From NCBI GenBank assembly GCA_015655015.1, contig JAATFV010000090.1, positions 1 through 64,000 of the forward strand: a DNA stretch of 64,000 nucleotides, read 5' to 3'. Below the pieces are notes generated by a model. That model did not search any database and was not told the origin of the DNA. It saw only the letters and a program-made list of their open reading frames with translations. Positions 55,057-63,473 of this stretch are shown piece by piece. The first letter of the stretch is position 1. Each line of letters starts with the position of its first letter. Both the position numbers and the translations under genes were made by a program. The stretch comes from Chitinophagales bacterium (GTDB lineage: Bacteria; Bacteroidota; Bacteroidia; Chitinophagales; Chitinophagaceae).

Positions 55057-55071
55057 ATGGGGGACCCCCAT
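55057..55071. repeat. Perfect 15-bp GC-rich palindrome
   Basis: ATGGGGGACCCCCAT is perfectly symmetric around the central A. It lies between the IS21 remnant and the membrane protein gene and may be an element end or a hairpin. Confidence 0.7.
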
Positions 55072-55153
55072 GTCCTTTACTGGAGGCAAAAAAGGTGTTT
55101 TCACGGTGGCAAATGTTAGGAAAAAGTCTAATCTTGAGTCAAATAACTGCCGC

Positions 55154-55624
55154 ATGAAGATTGCCCTCCTTAAATTCACCCCTTTATTAGCCAGTTTATT
55201 TTTCGTCGGCAGTATCTCTTATGCACAGCCCACTGTCCCGACCACTCACCAACCCCCTTCCCAACAACCTGCCAGCGATACAGCGGAAAGAATGTTTAAC
55301 CAGCTGCCGCCAGGGGGCGGTATGAAAGAGGCCGAGCCAGCTGATGGGAAGAATGGATCCTGGTTACTAACCAGTAAGGAAACCTTGCTGGCCTTCTCTG
55401 TCCTGATTTCCTTATTTATCATCATTATTATTGAAGTTTGGCTCATCTACAAAATGAAGATCAGTGATGACAACAGTACTAAACTGATCATCATAACGTT
55501 GGTTCTGATGGGTACTTTGTTCATCGTAATGGCCGGTTACGATGAAAGAGTGATTGCACCCGTATTCGGACTTTTCGGTACCATCGTGGGCTATCTATTC
55601 GGCAAAACGGCAAACAAGGAATAA
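55154..55624 (+). CDS. Small exported membrane protein, unknown function
   Basis: 156 residues from the ATG at 55154; an in-frame ATG at 55070 would add a hydrophilic leader and was not chosen. It has a signal peptide (ALLKFTPLLASLFFVGSISYAQ), a Pro/Gln-rich linker, then three membrane segments (LLAFSVLISLFIIIIIEVWL, LIIITLVLMGTLFIVMAG, VFGLFGTIVGYLFG). No family recognised. The lipoprotein gene follows 10 bases later. Confidence 0.65.
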   Translation: MKIALLKFTPLLASLFFVGSISYAQPTVPTTHQPPSQQPASDTAERMFNQLPPGGGMKEAEPADGKNGSWLLTSKETLLAFSVLISLFIIIIIEVWLIYKMKISDDNSTKLIIITLVLMGTLFIVMAGYDERVIAPVFGLFGTIVGYLFGKTANKE

Positions 55625-55634
55625 CTATCGATTT

Positions 55635-55982
55635 ATGAAATACACCCTCGTCCTTCTTTTTGTCTCTTTTATCGCCGCCTCCTGCAAAGGCCAGGCAAAA
55701 AATGCATTGACGAGCACAGAGCTCGAACTGATGAATTTTTCGGGTATAAAAATATTCTACAGATCCTCTTATAATAAGAAAGATTGGGAAGCAAGATCCT
55801 TATTGAATCAGCAACAGGTGTCCATTATCATACCCAAGCTGTACGCTAATTTCTTTGTAGAGCTTTGTCAAAAGCAGGAAAATACAAGGATATGTGACAC
55901 TTTTAGGTTGGATCCTGGTAAGAGGTATACCTTCTCGCTCAGCGACGACCAGAAAACGATCTTGATACGGCACACAAAATAA
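55635..55982 (+). CDS. Small lipoprotein of unknown function
   Basis: 115 residues from the ATG at 55635, with lipobox FIAASC (C17). The mature part has alternating strands and two further cysteines (ELCQKQENTRIC). A longer frame from 55554 overlaps the previous gene and was rejected. It sits between the membrane protein and the HExxH protein, all on one strand. Confidence 0.65.
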   Translation: MKYTLVLLFVSFIAASCKGQAKNALTSTELELMNFSGIKIFYRSSYNKKDWEARSLLNQQQVSIIIPKLYANFFVELCQKQENTRICDTFRLDPGKRYTFSLSDDQKTILIRHTK

Positions 55983-56011
55983 ATGATCATCGTTTATCCT
56001 AAAAAAAATTT

Positions 56012-56755
56012 ATGAAATACGTTTTATTCATTGGTTATATCTGCCTATTTTCCCTCAATGTTAGTTCCCAGGTAAAACACAGGGGCTGTTTTGTTCGAAA
56101 AGGGACACTTATGAAAGGCTCGGTAAAAGATAGTTATACATTTTTGCCCTTGTCACCAAATGATCCTTTATATGCTCCGACAGTACAGGTTATAGTAGAA
56201 ATCCAAAATGCCTTTCTCGTATACCCGGTCTTTTTCTTTTATGATGATAAAGACCAAAACAATGCGTTGGCAACCGACGAAATTGTGGAGCAAAAAGGGC
56301 CGGATGGTACTATTCTTTTCGGCAAGCGTCTTTTCAACCGGGAGTTTATAAAAACAGCCGGAGGAACAACTATTCCAATCATCATGGCGCACGAATACGC
56401 GCACTTAATAGACTTCAAGTTCGGCGCCCTTCAACATGCCGGTGTGAAGAGATCCGAGTTATTTGCGGACTACTTTGCAGGTCTCTATATGTACTTACGG
56501 ATTATGCGTGGAGAAGCAACCAACGTGGAAGAAAGTTATAACTCCTTCAAGTCCATGGGAGACACCGATGTCGGCAGCCCGGATAGCCATGGCAGTCCGG
56601 AAGAAAGATACGATGCGCTAAAGACAGGTTATGAAACGGCGAAAGCTTACGCTGCCCGTAACCAGAATATGAATTTGAATATGGCTATCAATGAGGCAAA
56701 GGCATATGTCGCAACAATTAAACTAGACGATCATTCAAAGGTTCCGGAAGATTAG
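56012..56755 (+). CDS. Secreted zinc metallopeptidase-like protein with HExxH
   Basis: 247 residues with a signal peptide (LFIGYICLFSLNVSSQ). The metal motif IIMAHEYAHLIDFKFG gives HEYAH, and SELFADYFAGLYMY carries a plausible third ligand. SHGSPEERYDALKTGYE follows. The three motifs in this order match the neutral zinc metallopeptidase family (YpfJ-like). Whether it is an active peptidase is not known. It ends the three-gene secreted cluster. Confidence 0.72.
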   Translation: MKYVLFIGYICLFSLNVSSQVKHRGCFVRKGTLMKGSVKDSYTFLPLSPNDPLYAPTVQVIVEIQNAFLVYPVFFFYDDKDQNNALATDEIVEQKGPDGTILFGKRLFNREFIKTAGGTTIPIIMAHEYAHLIDFKFGALQHAGVKRSELFADYFAGLYMYLRIMRGEATNVEESYNSFKSMGDTDVGSPDSHGSPEERYDALKTGYETAKAYAARNQNMNLNMAINEAKAYVATIKLDDHSKVPED

Positions 56756-56778
56756 ATAGATGAAGCAGGAAGCACCAA

Positions 56779-57021
56779 TTGGGAAATCAGGAGAAAAGAG
56801 AAGATGAGTTAGTTAAACCTTTTAATAAAGACATTTGGTACGATTACAAATCAGCCGGAAAATTAACGATTTCATTAAGTCTTGCAGAGCATGCCGAAAA
56901 TCGGGATATGATCATGTATAATCTGACATTTCCGGAAGAACTTCAAAATCATATGGAATTAATGGAATTCGTATTAAGCGAATTTTCATTAAAAAACAGG
57001 CACTTTAAACAGGCAGAATAA
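56779..57021 (+). CDS. Possible small cytoplasmic protein
   Basis: 80 codons from a TTG; no better start is available. Acidic and hydrophilic with LSLAEHAENRDMIMYNLTFPEE. It lies 23 bases after the metallopeptidase gene. No family recognised, and it may not be translated. Confidence 0.35.
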   Translation: MGNQEKREDELVKPFNKDIWYDYKSAGKLTISLSLAEHAENRDMIMYNLTFPEELQNHMELMEFVLSEFSLKNRHFKQAE

Positions 57022-57432
57022 AATCTCGATTTGAGCTTTTAACTGGTTGCCTTATTGGCTGATGGAGAATACAAACAATTTCATATGGCAAATAAAGATA
57101 GGCGATTTCGGGAAAAAAGAAAATTTCCAGCCAGACCGCCCGTTTTTCGATAGAAACCACCGATTGCCTCAGGCAATTAGACATACTTTTTGCTCCCACC
57201 GGCACCTTTCAGGAGCATGCCATTTCCAATGGCTGGGGGGATAAATATATCCGGCTGGCGGAAGAATTTGAACAGCCAGGAGGCTGACGTTCCACCTATA
57301 CCACACCATAATGTGATTTTTGGCACATTATACCATAAACAATCGATTCCCAACTGCTATATCACATTGTAATATGATTATCTAAGCTAGAATCAAAAAA
57401 ACTCCATACATTTACTCAATAATCACATTATA
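57022..57432. other. Intergenic region with hip operators
   Basis: 411 bases with no intact gene. A frame over about 57151-57290 reads LFAPTGTFQEHAISNGWGDK then YIRLAEEFEQPGG and may be a gene fragment, but I cannot place it. The last 130 bases hold the operators of the hip operon. Confidence 0.45.
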
Positions 57433-57439
57433 ATGTTAT
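57308..57439 (+). promoter_or_regulatory. Three HipB-type operator sites
   Basis: The motif TCACATTATAATG with symmetric arms occurs three times: ATAATGTG/CACATTAT (57308-57331, arms separated by 8 bases), TATCACATTGTAATATGATTAT-like (57360-57381), and AATCACATTATAATGTTAT (57421-57439). The last overlaps the hipB ATG at 57433, as expected for autorepression. Confidence 0.65.
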
Positions 57440-57645
57440 CAGAGGGGATCGGAAAAACGATAAAAGAACGACGGAAGGCCTTGAAAATAACCCAACCGGA
57501 CCTCGCCGACCTTGCAAAGATCAGCATCAATACGCTGTATAAAATTGAACGGGGCGAGGCGAATCCGACCATCGATATCCTGGAAAGAATTCTGGAAGTA
57601 CTCGGCCTGGACATTAAGCTGGAGGCAAAAAAGATAAAACTATAA
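57433..57645 (+). CDS. hipB: HipB-type XRE-family antitoxin
   Basis: 70 residues, almost only a Cro/XRE helix-turn-helix: IGKTIKERRKALKITQPDLA, ISINTLYKIERGEANPTID, ILERILEVLGLDIKL. It probably represses the operon and takes part in neutralising the kinase. It lies 10 bases before the next gene. The start overlaps the third operator. Confidence 0.88.
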   Translation: MLSEGIGKTIKERRKALKITQPDLADLAKISINTLYKIERGEANPTIDILERILEVLGLDIKLEAKKIKL

Positions 57646-57655
57646 TATCTGAAAC

Positions 57656-57982
57656 ATGCGAAGCGTGGAGGTATATAGAAACGGCGTATTGGCAGGGCGG
57701 CTGACAGAGGAAAATACCGGCAGCTATATGTTCCGATATGATGACCGTTACCTGGCGGATATGCAGCAACCGGCAGTAAGTCTGACCATGCCTAAGACCC
57801 AGGAGGAATTTCATGCTGCTCATTTGTTTCCTTTCTTCTCCAATATGCTCTCCGAAGGCGTGAACAGGAAGTTGCAATGCCGCGCCTTTAAGATCGATGA
57901 GAACGATGATTTTGGACTTTTGTCTGCTACGGCGCAGGTAGACACCATCGGCGCCGTCACTGTCAAACCAGTTAACTCATGA
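57656..57982 (+). CDS. hipS: HipS-type antitoxin (HipA N-subdomain 1-like)
   Basis: 108 residues. VEVYRNGVLAGRLTEENTGS then PAVSLTMPKTQEEFHAAHLF and PFFSNMLSEGVNR match the N-terminal subdomain of HipA, here encoded separately. In the known HipBST systems this small protein, not HipB, inhibits the kinase. It shares an ATGA overlap with the kinase gene, so synthesis of the two is coupled. Confidence 0.8.
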   Translation: MRSVEVYRNGVLAGRLTEENTGSYMFRYDDRYLADMQQPAVSLTMPKTQEEFHAAHLFPFFSNMLSEGVNRKLQCRAFKIDENDDFGLLSATAQVDTIGAVTVKPVNS

Positions 57983-58986
57983 ATTTAAATGAAATAAAAT
58001 ATTGTCCGGGCACGCTGGCGGAGGGTTATGATACCTATAGCCCGGCCTTTTTACGAAGGATGTTTGATGGGAAAAAGGTGAGCCATATTTTGCCCTATGA
58101 GGCGCCGCAGCAAGATGAGGCAGACACGGAACTGTTCCTGGAGAACCGCAAGCATATTTCTATCTCAGGAGTGCAGGAGAAGCTATCCTTGCTCTTGCAA
58201 AAAAATCAATTGAGGCTGACCAAAGAGGGGGAGCAAGGTACTTATCTGTTGAAGCCAATACCAGGGGATCTTAAAAAGGTGGACCAGGTTCCGGCGAATG
58301 AACATCTGACGATGCAACTGGCCAGTCAGATATATGGCATTCATACGGCCGAAAATGGACTGATCTTCTTTAAAGACGGATCACCGGCCTATCTGACAAG
58401 AAGGTTTGATGTAAAAGCTGGTGGAGGCAAATGGGGCAAAGAAGATTTTGCCACGCTGGCGGGTAGGACAAAAGATACGGCGGGGGTTAATTTTAAATAT
58501 GACTATTCGTATGAAGAGGCGGCGGCCCTGATCCGGAAATTTGTCCCCGCCTGGAGGGTGGAAATCGAGAAATTCTTCTCTGTGATTGTGTTCAATTACT
58601 TGTTTTCAAATGGGGACGCTCATTTGAAAAATTTCGGGTTGTTGGAAACGGAAAGCGGAGACTATTTTCTAAGCCCCGCCTACGACCTGATTAATACCCG
58701 CATTCATGTCGACGACGCCGATTTTGCATTGGATAAAGGGTTGTTTGCAGATAAATTTGAATCGGAGGCATTCAAAAAAACAAATCACCGAGGCAAAGAA
58801 GATTTTTTGGAGTTTGCCCGCAGAATTGGCGTTGAGAGCAGCAGGGCGGATAAATTGCTGGCTCCTTTCCTGGAAAAACAAGAAAAGGTGGAGTTGCTTA
58901 TTGAAAGATCGTTCCTAAATGCCCCCACAAAGAGAGCGTATTTGTTGGGATATGGTACGAAAAGGAATTACCTTATAAAGACATAA
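57979..58986 (+). CDS. hipT: HipT-type serine/threonine kinase toxin
   Basis: 335 residues. The ISISGVQEKLSLLL motif has S61 and S63 at the position of the paired phosphorylatable serines of HipT. GTYLLKPIPG is the ATP loop and VPANEHLTMQLA follows. NGDAHLKNFGLL holds the catalytic D213, and LSPAYDLINT the metal-binding D236. It lacks the subdomain that HipA has at its N-terminus; the HipS protein supplies it. HipA-family kinases phosphorylate aminoacyl-tRNA synthetases; the target here is unknown. Confidence 0.85.
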   Translation: MNLNEIKYCPGTLAEGYDTYSPAFLRRMFDGKKVSHILPYEAPQQDEADTELFLENRKHISISGVQEKLSLLLQKNQLRLTKEGEQGTYLLKPIPGDLKKVDQVPANEHLTMQLASQIYGIHTAENGLIFFKDGSPAYLTRRFDVKAGGGKWGKEDFATLAGRTKDTAGVNFKYDYSYEEAAALIRKFVPAWRVEIEKFFSVIVFNYLFSNGDAHLKNFGLLETESGDYFLSPAYDLINTRIHVDDADFALDKGLFADKFESEAFKKTNHRGKEDFLEFARRIGVESSRADKLLAPFLEKQEKVELLIERSFLNAPTKRAYLLGYGTKRNYLIKT

Positions 58987-59097
58987 CAAGCATTGTCCAT
59001 TAAAGCGTTCCAATAAAAAATTCTATTCATCTGCCTTTTAGGGAAGCCCTTCTTAATGAAAAATAGAACATAATCAAAATAAATGCTACCAGGAAGG

Positions 59098-59205
59098 CCT
59101 TCTGATTTTCTCCATCTCGCCAATTTCGACCAATTTGATTTTGGAGAGTTGTCTATTTCGCTTCTTCCGAAATCCAGCCAACCAAGCCCCATCGAAGTCA
59201 TCGGG
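59098..59205 (+). pseudogene. Fused remnant of abiEi and the third AbiE-operon gene
   Basis: The short frame reads PSDFLHL, as in the AbiEi antitoxin at 46680, directly joined to NFDQFDFGELSISLLPKSSQ, as in the third gene at 48558. About 71 of 82 bases match the latter, and most changes are at third codon positions. The toxin and parts of both neighbours are missing. The surrounding 58987-59294 region has no intact gene. Confidence 0.75.
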
Positions 59206-59294
59206 GTTTCATTCAAAAATATTGGGATAAAAATTATATTCTATTTTTACAACATAGACAAACAGCCTGTATTTTATGGAGGAGCCCCCCGGTC

Positions 59295-60488
59295 TTATTG
59301 AGGCAAGACCGGTATCCTGACCTTCAATGGCTCGGTGGTCAGGGCGTTGAGAAATTCGATGAGATCCTGCTTTTCCTCCCTGGTCAGGCCGGTCCTTTTG
59401 ATCAGGGGATCGGTTTTCGGGAATAAGGTATCTGTGGCCTGGTCAGGCCGGCGTTTGGGTTGGGGCATCCCCGCGCTGTACATGTTCAGCACTCCTTCGA
59501 TATTATCGAAGAGCCCATTATGCATCCAGGGCCGGGTCCGGATAACGTCTCTTAACGAAGGGGTTTTGAATTTACCTACATCGGCAGCCAGGTGCGTGGT
59601 ATTGTATAGTCCGAGATCTTCATATTCCCGCCCATAATAGGTCAGGCCGATATTGTGGAACTCGTTGTCCGTCAGGAGCGGGCCATAGTGGCAGTTTAGG
59701 CAACGCGCCCTGGTGCGGAACAAGTGAAGCCCCCTGATCGCCGCGTCGGAGAGGCTGTTTTTCTTTCCTTCGAGGAATTCGTCAAACCGGCTGTGACGGC
59801 TGATGATCGTCTGTTCATAGGCAGCCATAGCGTGTACGATCCTGCCGGAAGTGATGCGGCTGTCGCCATACGCGGAATCGAACAGCTTCGAATAGCCTTT
59901 TATCTTATTTAACAGGGCGGGGAGAGAGGCCATATCTCCGTGCATTTCCTTTTCGTTGTTGATAGGGCTCGCCACCTGGTCCTCGAAACCCAGGCTTCTG
60001 CCGTCCCAGAATAGCCTTTTGAAATACCAGCTATTCAGCAAAGACGGCGTATTGCGTTTGCCGGTCTGCTGGTCATGCCCAACGGCCCGCTCTCTTCCAT
60101 CCGTCCAGGACAGATCCGGCACATGGCAGGAGGCGCAGGAAATTTGTTTTGAGCCGCTGAGCCTGGGATCGAAAAACAGCATTTTTCCCAGCGTGATCAG
60201 GGGCTGTAAAGAATCGAGATAGGGTTTTTCAGGGCTTTCGGGTAGGAGGCCCAGCTCCTTCCAGGATACCCCGGAATCGACATCCGGCGCGGGCCAGGCG
60301 GCGGGAGATTGAGCATAGAGCTGGCGCAGGCTGTCGCTATAAGGATCGGGCTGTTCACCGCCGGCATGTGGCATCGCGCCGGGTATCCCGCTGGCGACGT
60401 CCGCACTCCCGGCCATCCCGCCCTCCGTAAAGGAAGCAAGGTAAACAATCCCAAATGCCAGCACTCCGATGACAAAAAATTGCTTCAT
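59295..60488 (-). CDS. Di-haem cytochrome c peroxidase/MauG-family protein
   Basis: 397 residues with an N-terminal hydrophobic anchor or signal (FFVIGVLAFGIVYLASF). Two haem-binding motifs are visible: CASCH followed by VPDLSWTDGRERAVG, and CLNCH followed by YGPLLTDNEFHNIGL. FWDGRSLGFEDQVASPI and TPSLRDVIRTRPWMHNG are the usual conserved stretches. Such proteins reduce peroxide or oxidise protein substrates in the periplasm. It is the last gene of the TonB-linked operon, one base after the preceding gene. Confidence 0.93.
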   Translation of the reverse strand: MKQFFVIGVLAFGIVYLASFTEGGMAGSADVASGIPGAMPHAGGEQPDPYSDSLRQLYAQSPAAWPAPDVDSGVSWKELGLLPESPEKPYLDSLQPLITLGKMLFFDPRLSGSKQISCASCHVPDLSWTDGRERAVGHDQQTGKRNTPSLLNSWYFKRLFWDGRSLGFEDQVASPINNEKEMHGDMASLPALLNKIKGYSKLFDSAYGDSRITSGRIVHAMAAYEQTIISRHSRFDEFLEGKKNSLSDAAIRGLHLFRTRARCLNCHYGPLLTDNEFHNIGLTYYGREYEDLGLYNTTHLAADVGKFKTPSLRDVIRTRPWMHNGLFDNIEGVLNMYSAGMPQPKRRPDQATDTLFPKTDPLIKRTGLTREEKQDLIEFLNALTTEPLKVRIPVLPQ

Positions 60489-60489
60489 G

Positions 60490-62037
60490 TTATAAAGTTA
60501 AACCGATGCTGATCTGCCAGGACCAGTGTTCTTTACCGGGATAAGAGAGCGGGATCAGGGATGTTTGCCCTTGCCCGATATCTGCCAGCTGATAGTTCCC
60601 CTTCAATTTTATAAAGGTCATCGTCGTTCTGACGGGGAAGGTATACAATAGCTGCATGCAACCTCTGTACGAAGCGGCATCGTAATAATAGTAGTCCCTG
60701 AACACCACGCCCGTGGTAAAGTTATATAATTGCGGAGGTGTGCTCGATTCCGCGAACAAAGGCGTTTGCCAGCCCGCCTCGATAGCCGTCCGCAGGCAGC
60801 GGCCCTCAGTCCCGAACCGGAAATACCAGGCCGCCGAAAGGCCCGCATGGACAACCTGGTATTCTGTCCGCTGGCCGGCTATCCCATCGGCCTGGAAGCG
60901 GTCGGACAGCCCCGCGGCAACGCCGATCTCATACAGGGGCCTGCCATTGCGGAAATGGGTCAGCAATGGGTGAATATCAACCTGCGAGAGCGAATAAACG
61001 TAATTATTCCCGCCCAGCGTGTTATTGAAATCTTTCCCCAGTTGGTCCAGGTAGGTGAGGTCCAGGCTGAACCGGTTGGCGCCGGCAGTATATTGCCAAT
61101 ATAACCCGGCCGCATACTGGTCCTCGTTAAACCTGCCGTAATCCACTCTCTTTTCGCCCTGCCCCACCGGGTTCCTGTAATACACAGAGCGCGTATTGAT
61201 GTAGCTGCCTTTCAGGGTAAGGGAACCAAACGGAAAATGCCCGCCATAGATCGCCTGCAGCGTATATCCCTTCCCGCTGCCCGACACATATCCCCCGGTG
61301 AGACCCGTCAGGGACTCCACGTAGCCGTATCCGTCCTGGAGATAGACCTTGGAGTCGGGTACGGTGCTGTTGTTGTCATTGCGGTATTCCCAGGTAAGGG
61401 AATTGCTGTTCCGGACGATTCCTGCCGATAAGCCTATCAAATGCCCGGGCAGGGGACGATAGAACAGCAAGGCGTCCACAAGCATATGGTAGGTGAAATA
61501 TTCCGACCGGGGGTCGTTGCTGCGCCAGCCATCGCTGCTGGTATAGTCGACCCCGAAGCCGGCGCCTGCCTTATCCCGGAGAAAAGAATAGGTGCCCCTT
61601 CCCCGAAGCGCATATTGCTCGACCTGCCAGTTTCCCGGCCTTGCAGCATAGAAATAATAAGGGGCAGGGTCGGAGGCGTCGTTCCGCAGCGTATATCCCA
61701 CGCTGTCCTGCAGGAGATGGGAATAGGTAAAGCTCCCGCTGACCAATATCTTGCGGAGCCGGCGGACGCCATCGGCGTTGAAAAAAAGATCCCGTTGCCG
61801 CTGCGCCTGCTGCGCCGGCCTGTATTCCCCACCCGAGCCGCGATACCCTCCCTCGACGAGGGAATAATCCTGTATGGGCAGCAGGGGCTGTCCCACCAGG
61901 TCACTGGAGAAGAAAGCGTGCTGACGGTGGAAGTAGGTCGTCTGCACGTCTATCGACGTATCCTGCTGCGCGCTGCACAGAAAAGCAGGACAGCTCAGGC
62001 CGGCAAGGAGTAATAACTTATGGATTAGTGATGCCAT
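60490..62037 (-). CDS. DUF6850-family outer-membrane beta-barrel protein
   Basis: 515 residues with a signal peptide (LLLLAGLSCPAFLCSAQ). Long alternating strands with aromatic ends run through the protein, finishing in WSWQISIGLTL, a barrel end. GGYRGSGGEYRPAQQAQRQ and the general layout match DUF6850 proteins, which accompany DUF4876 proteins in Bacteroidota. Probably a barrel in the outer membrane. It starts 26 bases after the DUF4876 gene stop. Confidence 0.78.
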   Translation of the reverse strand: MASLIHKLLLLAGLSCPAFLCSAQQDTSIDVQTTYFHRQHAFFSSDLVGQPLLPIQDYSLVEGGYRGSGGEYRPAQQAQRQRDLFFNADGVRRLRKILVSGSFTYSHLLQDSVGYTLRNDASDPAPYYFYAARPGNWQVEQYALRGRGTYSFLRDKAGAGFGVDYTSSDGWRSNDPRSEYFTYHMLVDALLFYRPLPGHLIGLSAGIVRNSNSLTWEYRNDNNSTVPDSKVYLQDGYGYVESLTGLTGGYVSGSGKGYTLQAIYGGHFPFGSLTLKGSYINTRSVYYRNPVGQGEKRVDYGRFNEDQYAAGLYWQYTAGANRFSLDLTYLDQLGKDFNNTLGGNNYVYSLSQVDIHPLLTHFRNGRPLYEIGVAAGLSDRFQADGIAGQRTEYQVVHAGLSAAWYFRFGTEGRCLRTAIEAGWQTPLFAESSTPPQLYNFTTGVVFRDYYYYDAASYRGCMQLLYTFPVRTTMTFIKLKGNYQLADIGQGQTSLIPLSYPGKEHWSWQISIGLTL

Positions 62038-62063
62038 TTCGTTCGTTGAGGAGCGGGTTGGTT

Positions 62064-63461
62064 TTATTTTGCAAATCCTCCGGGCGCAGCCAGCGGAAGA
62101 TAATCGAAATCATTGGTCGAGTTATTCGTGTCCATCAGGATGATCCTTCCGCTGATGGCCCTGGCGGTCTTACGGATCGACGATTCAGATGTATATTGTC
62201 CATCCGGCACATTGGTGGCCCCTGCGTCCAGGGCGTTCGCCAGCTTCCTGGGGACTCTGGTGGTGGCGCTGGGATTTTGTATCTGCACCGCATCGATGAT
62301 GGCGCTGTTGGGCACCTGGTAGTAAACTGCTGTCGTGCTGGTGATGGCGGTAATGGAGGGATCAGGATATTTTTTATATCCTGCCGGCGTAGTGACATCG
62401 CCGTATACCGGTATGGATTCAGCGGTCTTGAAAATTGCGATAGCATCCCGGCCGGTATTGTCCAGGATGAGATCCCTGTTGTTTGCGCTTTCATTTACGA
62501 TAAGGTTCGGCACGTTCAGGTTGTCCACATCAGAGGGCAATGGGTTGGAGATCGTGCCTCCGAGATATACTTCAAAATCAGCATGGCTGAGATCGATGGT
62601 CAGTGAGGGATCTTTTACACTGACGGCTTTCCCATCCGACCCTACATAGGGCGCCTGGTGATTCTGGGCGGTAGCGGCGATGATGAAACTTTTACCGGGC
62701 TGTATGGGATATTGGGTACCGTTGCCGGGCACACGGAAAATCGTCTTGGCATACACATAGTTTTTCCAGGCGGGATCCCCCATGGTCATGCCCAGGGATT
62801 TGCTCCAGTCAAATTGTTTATAGAGCGCATCCGATGCGTCGCTGACGAAATAGCCCTTGCTGAGGTCCGTGGCGGAAAGCGAGGTATTATTACCATACAG
62901 CTGTGTGATATACATGCTGTCGGCATAAAGCACCTTATTGGAATTATTGTATATTTCGATGAACTGGTCCCGGTACAGCGCGCCGTTGGAAGTATTGCTG
63001 CCGGCATAATAGATCTGTTTGATCACCCAATCCCCGATCTTGCCTAACTGGAGGGCGAGGCTAAGGGTATTGTTGGTAGTCGAGTTGAGCGTAAGTCCGC
63101 TGAGAGAAGCGTTCAAGGTCACGCTGTCTGCGTCCAGCAAGAGGCCTGTGATGGTCTGGTACTGCGCCTTTTTTATGGAGATGAAAGCCTGCGCGTCATA
63201 TACGCCTGCGCTGATATTGCTGAAAAGGCCCAGGCCGGTGTTATCCGTCACCTGGGTGAGCTGTGCGCCGGTAATCGTGTTTTTCAGGGTGACGGTAATG
63301 CCGTTCAGCGGAAAGGGATAGGCGCCTCCGGAACTGTCATAGGACGTCTTGACTACCACTGTAATGGGCGCCACCGTCGGGCCATCGTTGTTCTTTCGGC
63401 AGGACCCGGCGCCCAGGAGGATCACTGTCACGGCAAGAAATAAAAGAGGAGAAATTTTCAT
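62064..63461 (-). CDS. DUF4876 lipoprotein
   Basis: 465 residues with lipobox LLGAGSC (C21). Residues about 30-130 look like a carboxypeptidase-regulatory/Ig-like domain (GITVTLKNTITGAQLTQVTD). The rest carries the DUF4876 pattern (KQIYYAGS then YRDQFIEIYNNSNKVLYADS, NVPNLIVNESANNRDLIL). Probably on the outer-membrane surface with the receptor encoded just upstream. Substrate unknown. Confidence 0.85.
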   Translation of the reverse strand: MKISPLLFLAVTVILLGAGSCRKNNDGPTVAPITVVVKTSYDSSGGAYPFPLNGITVTLKNTITGAQLTQVTDNTGLGLFSNISAGVYDAQAFISIKKAQYQTITGLLLDADSVTLNASLSGLTLNSTTNNTLSLALQLGKIGDWVIKQIYYAGSNTSNGALYRDQFIEIYNNSNKVLYADSMYITQLYGNNTSLSATDLSKGYFVSDASDALYKQFDWSKSLGMTMGDPAWKNYVYAKTIFRVPGNGTQYPIQPGKSFIIAATAQNHQAPYVGSDGKAVSVKDPSLTIDLSHADFEVYLGGTISNPLPSDVDNLNVPNLIVNESANNRDLILDNTGRDAIAIFKTAESIPVYGDVTTPAGYKKYPDPSITAITSTTAVYYQVPNSAIIDAVQIQNPSATTRVPRKLANALDAGATNVPDGQYTSESSIRKTARAISGRIILMDTNNSTNDFDYLPLAAPGGFAK

Positions 63462-63473
63462 GATTCAGTCGAT

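Noticed and set aside
57151..57290. Possible gene fragment before the hip operators
   Set aside because: A plausible protein-like stretch but no start, no recognised family and a short length.
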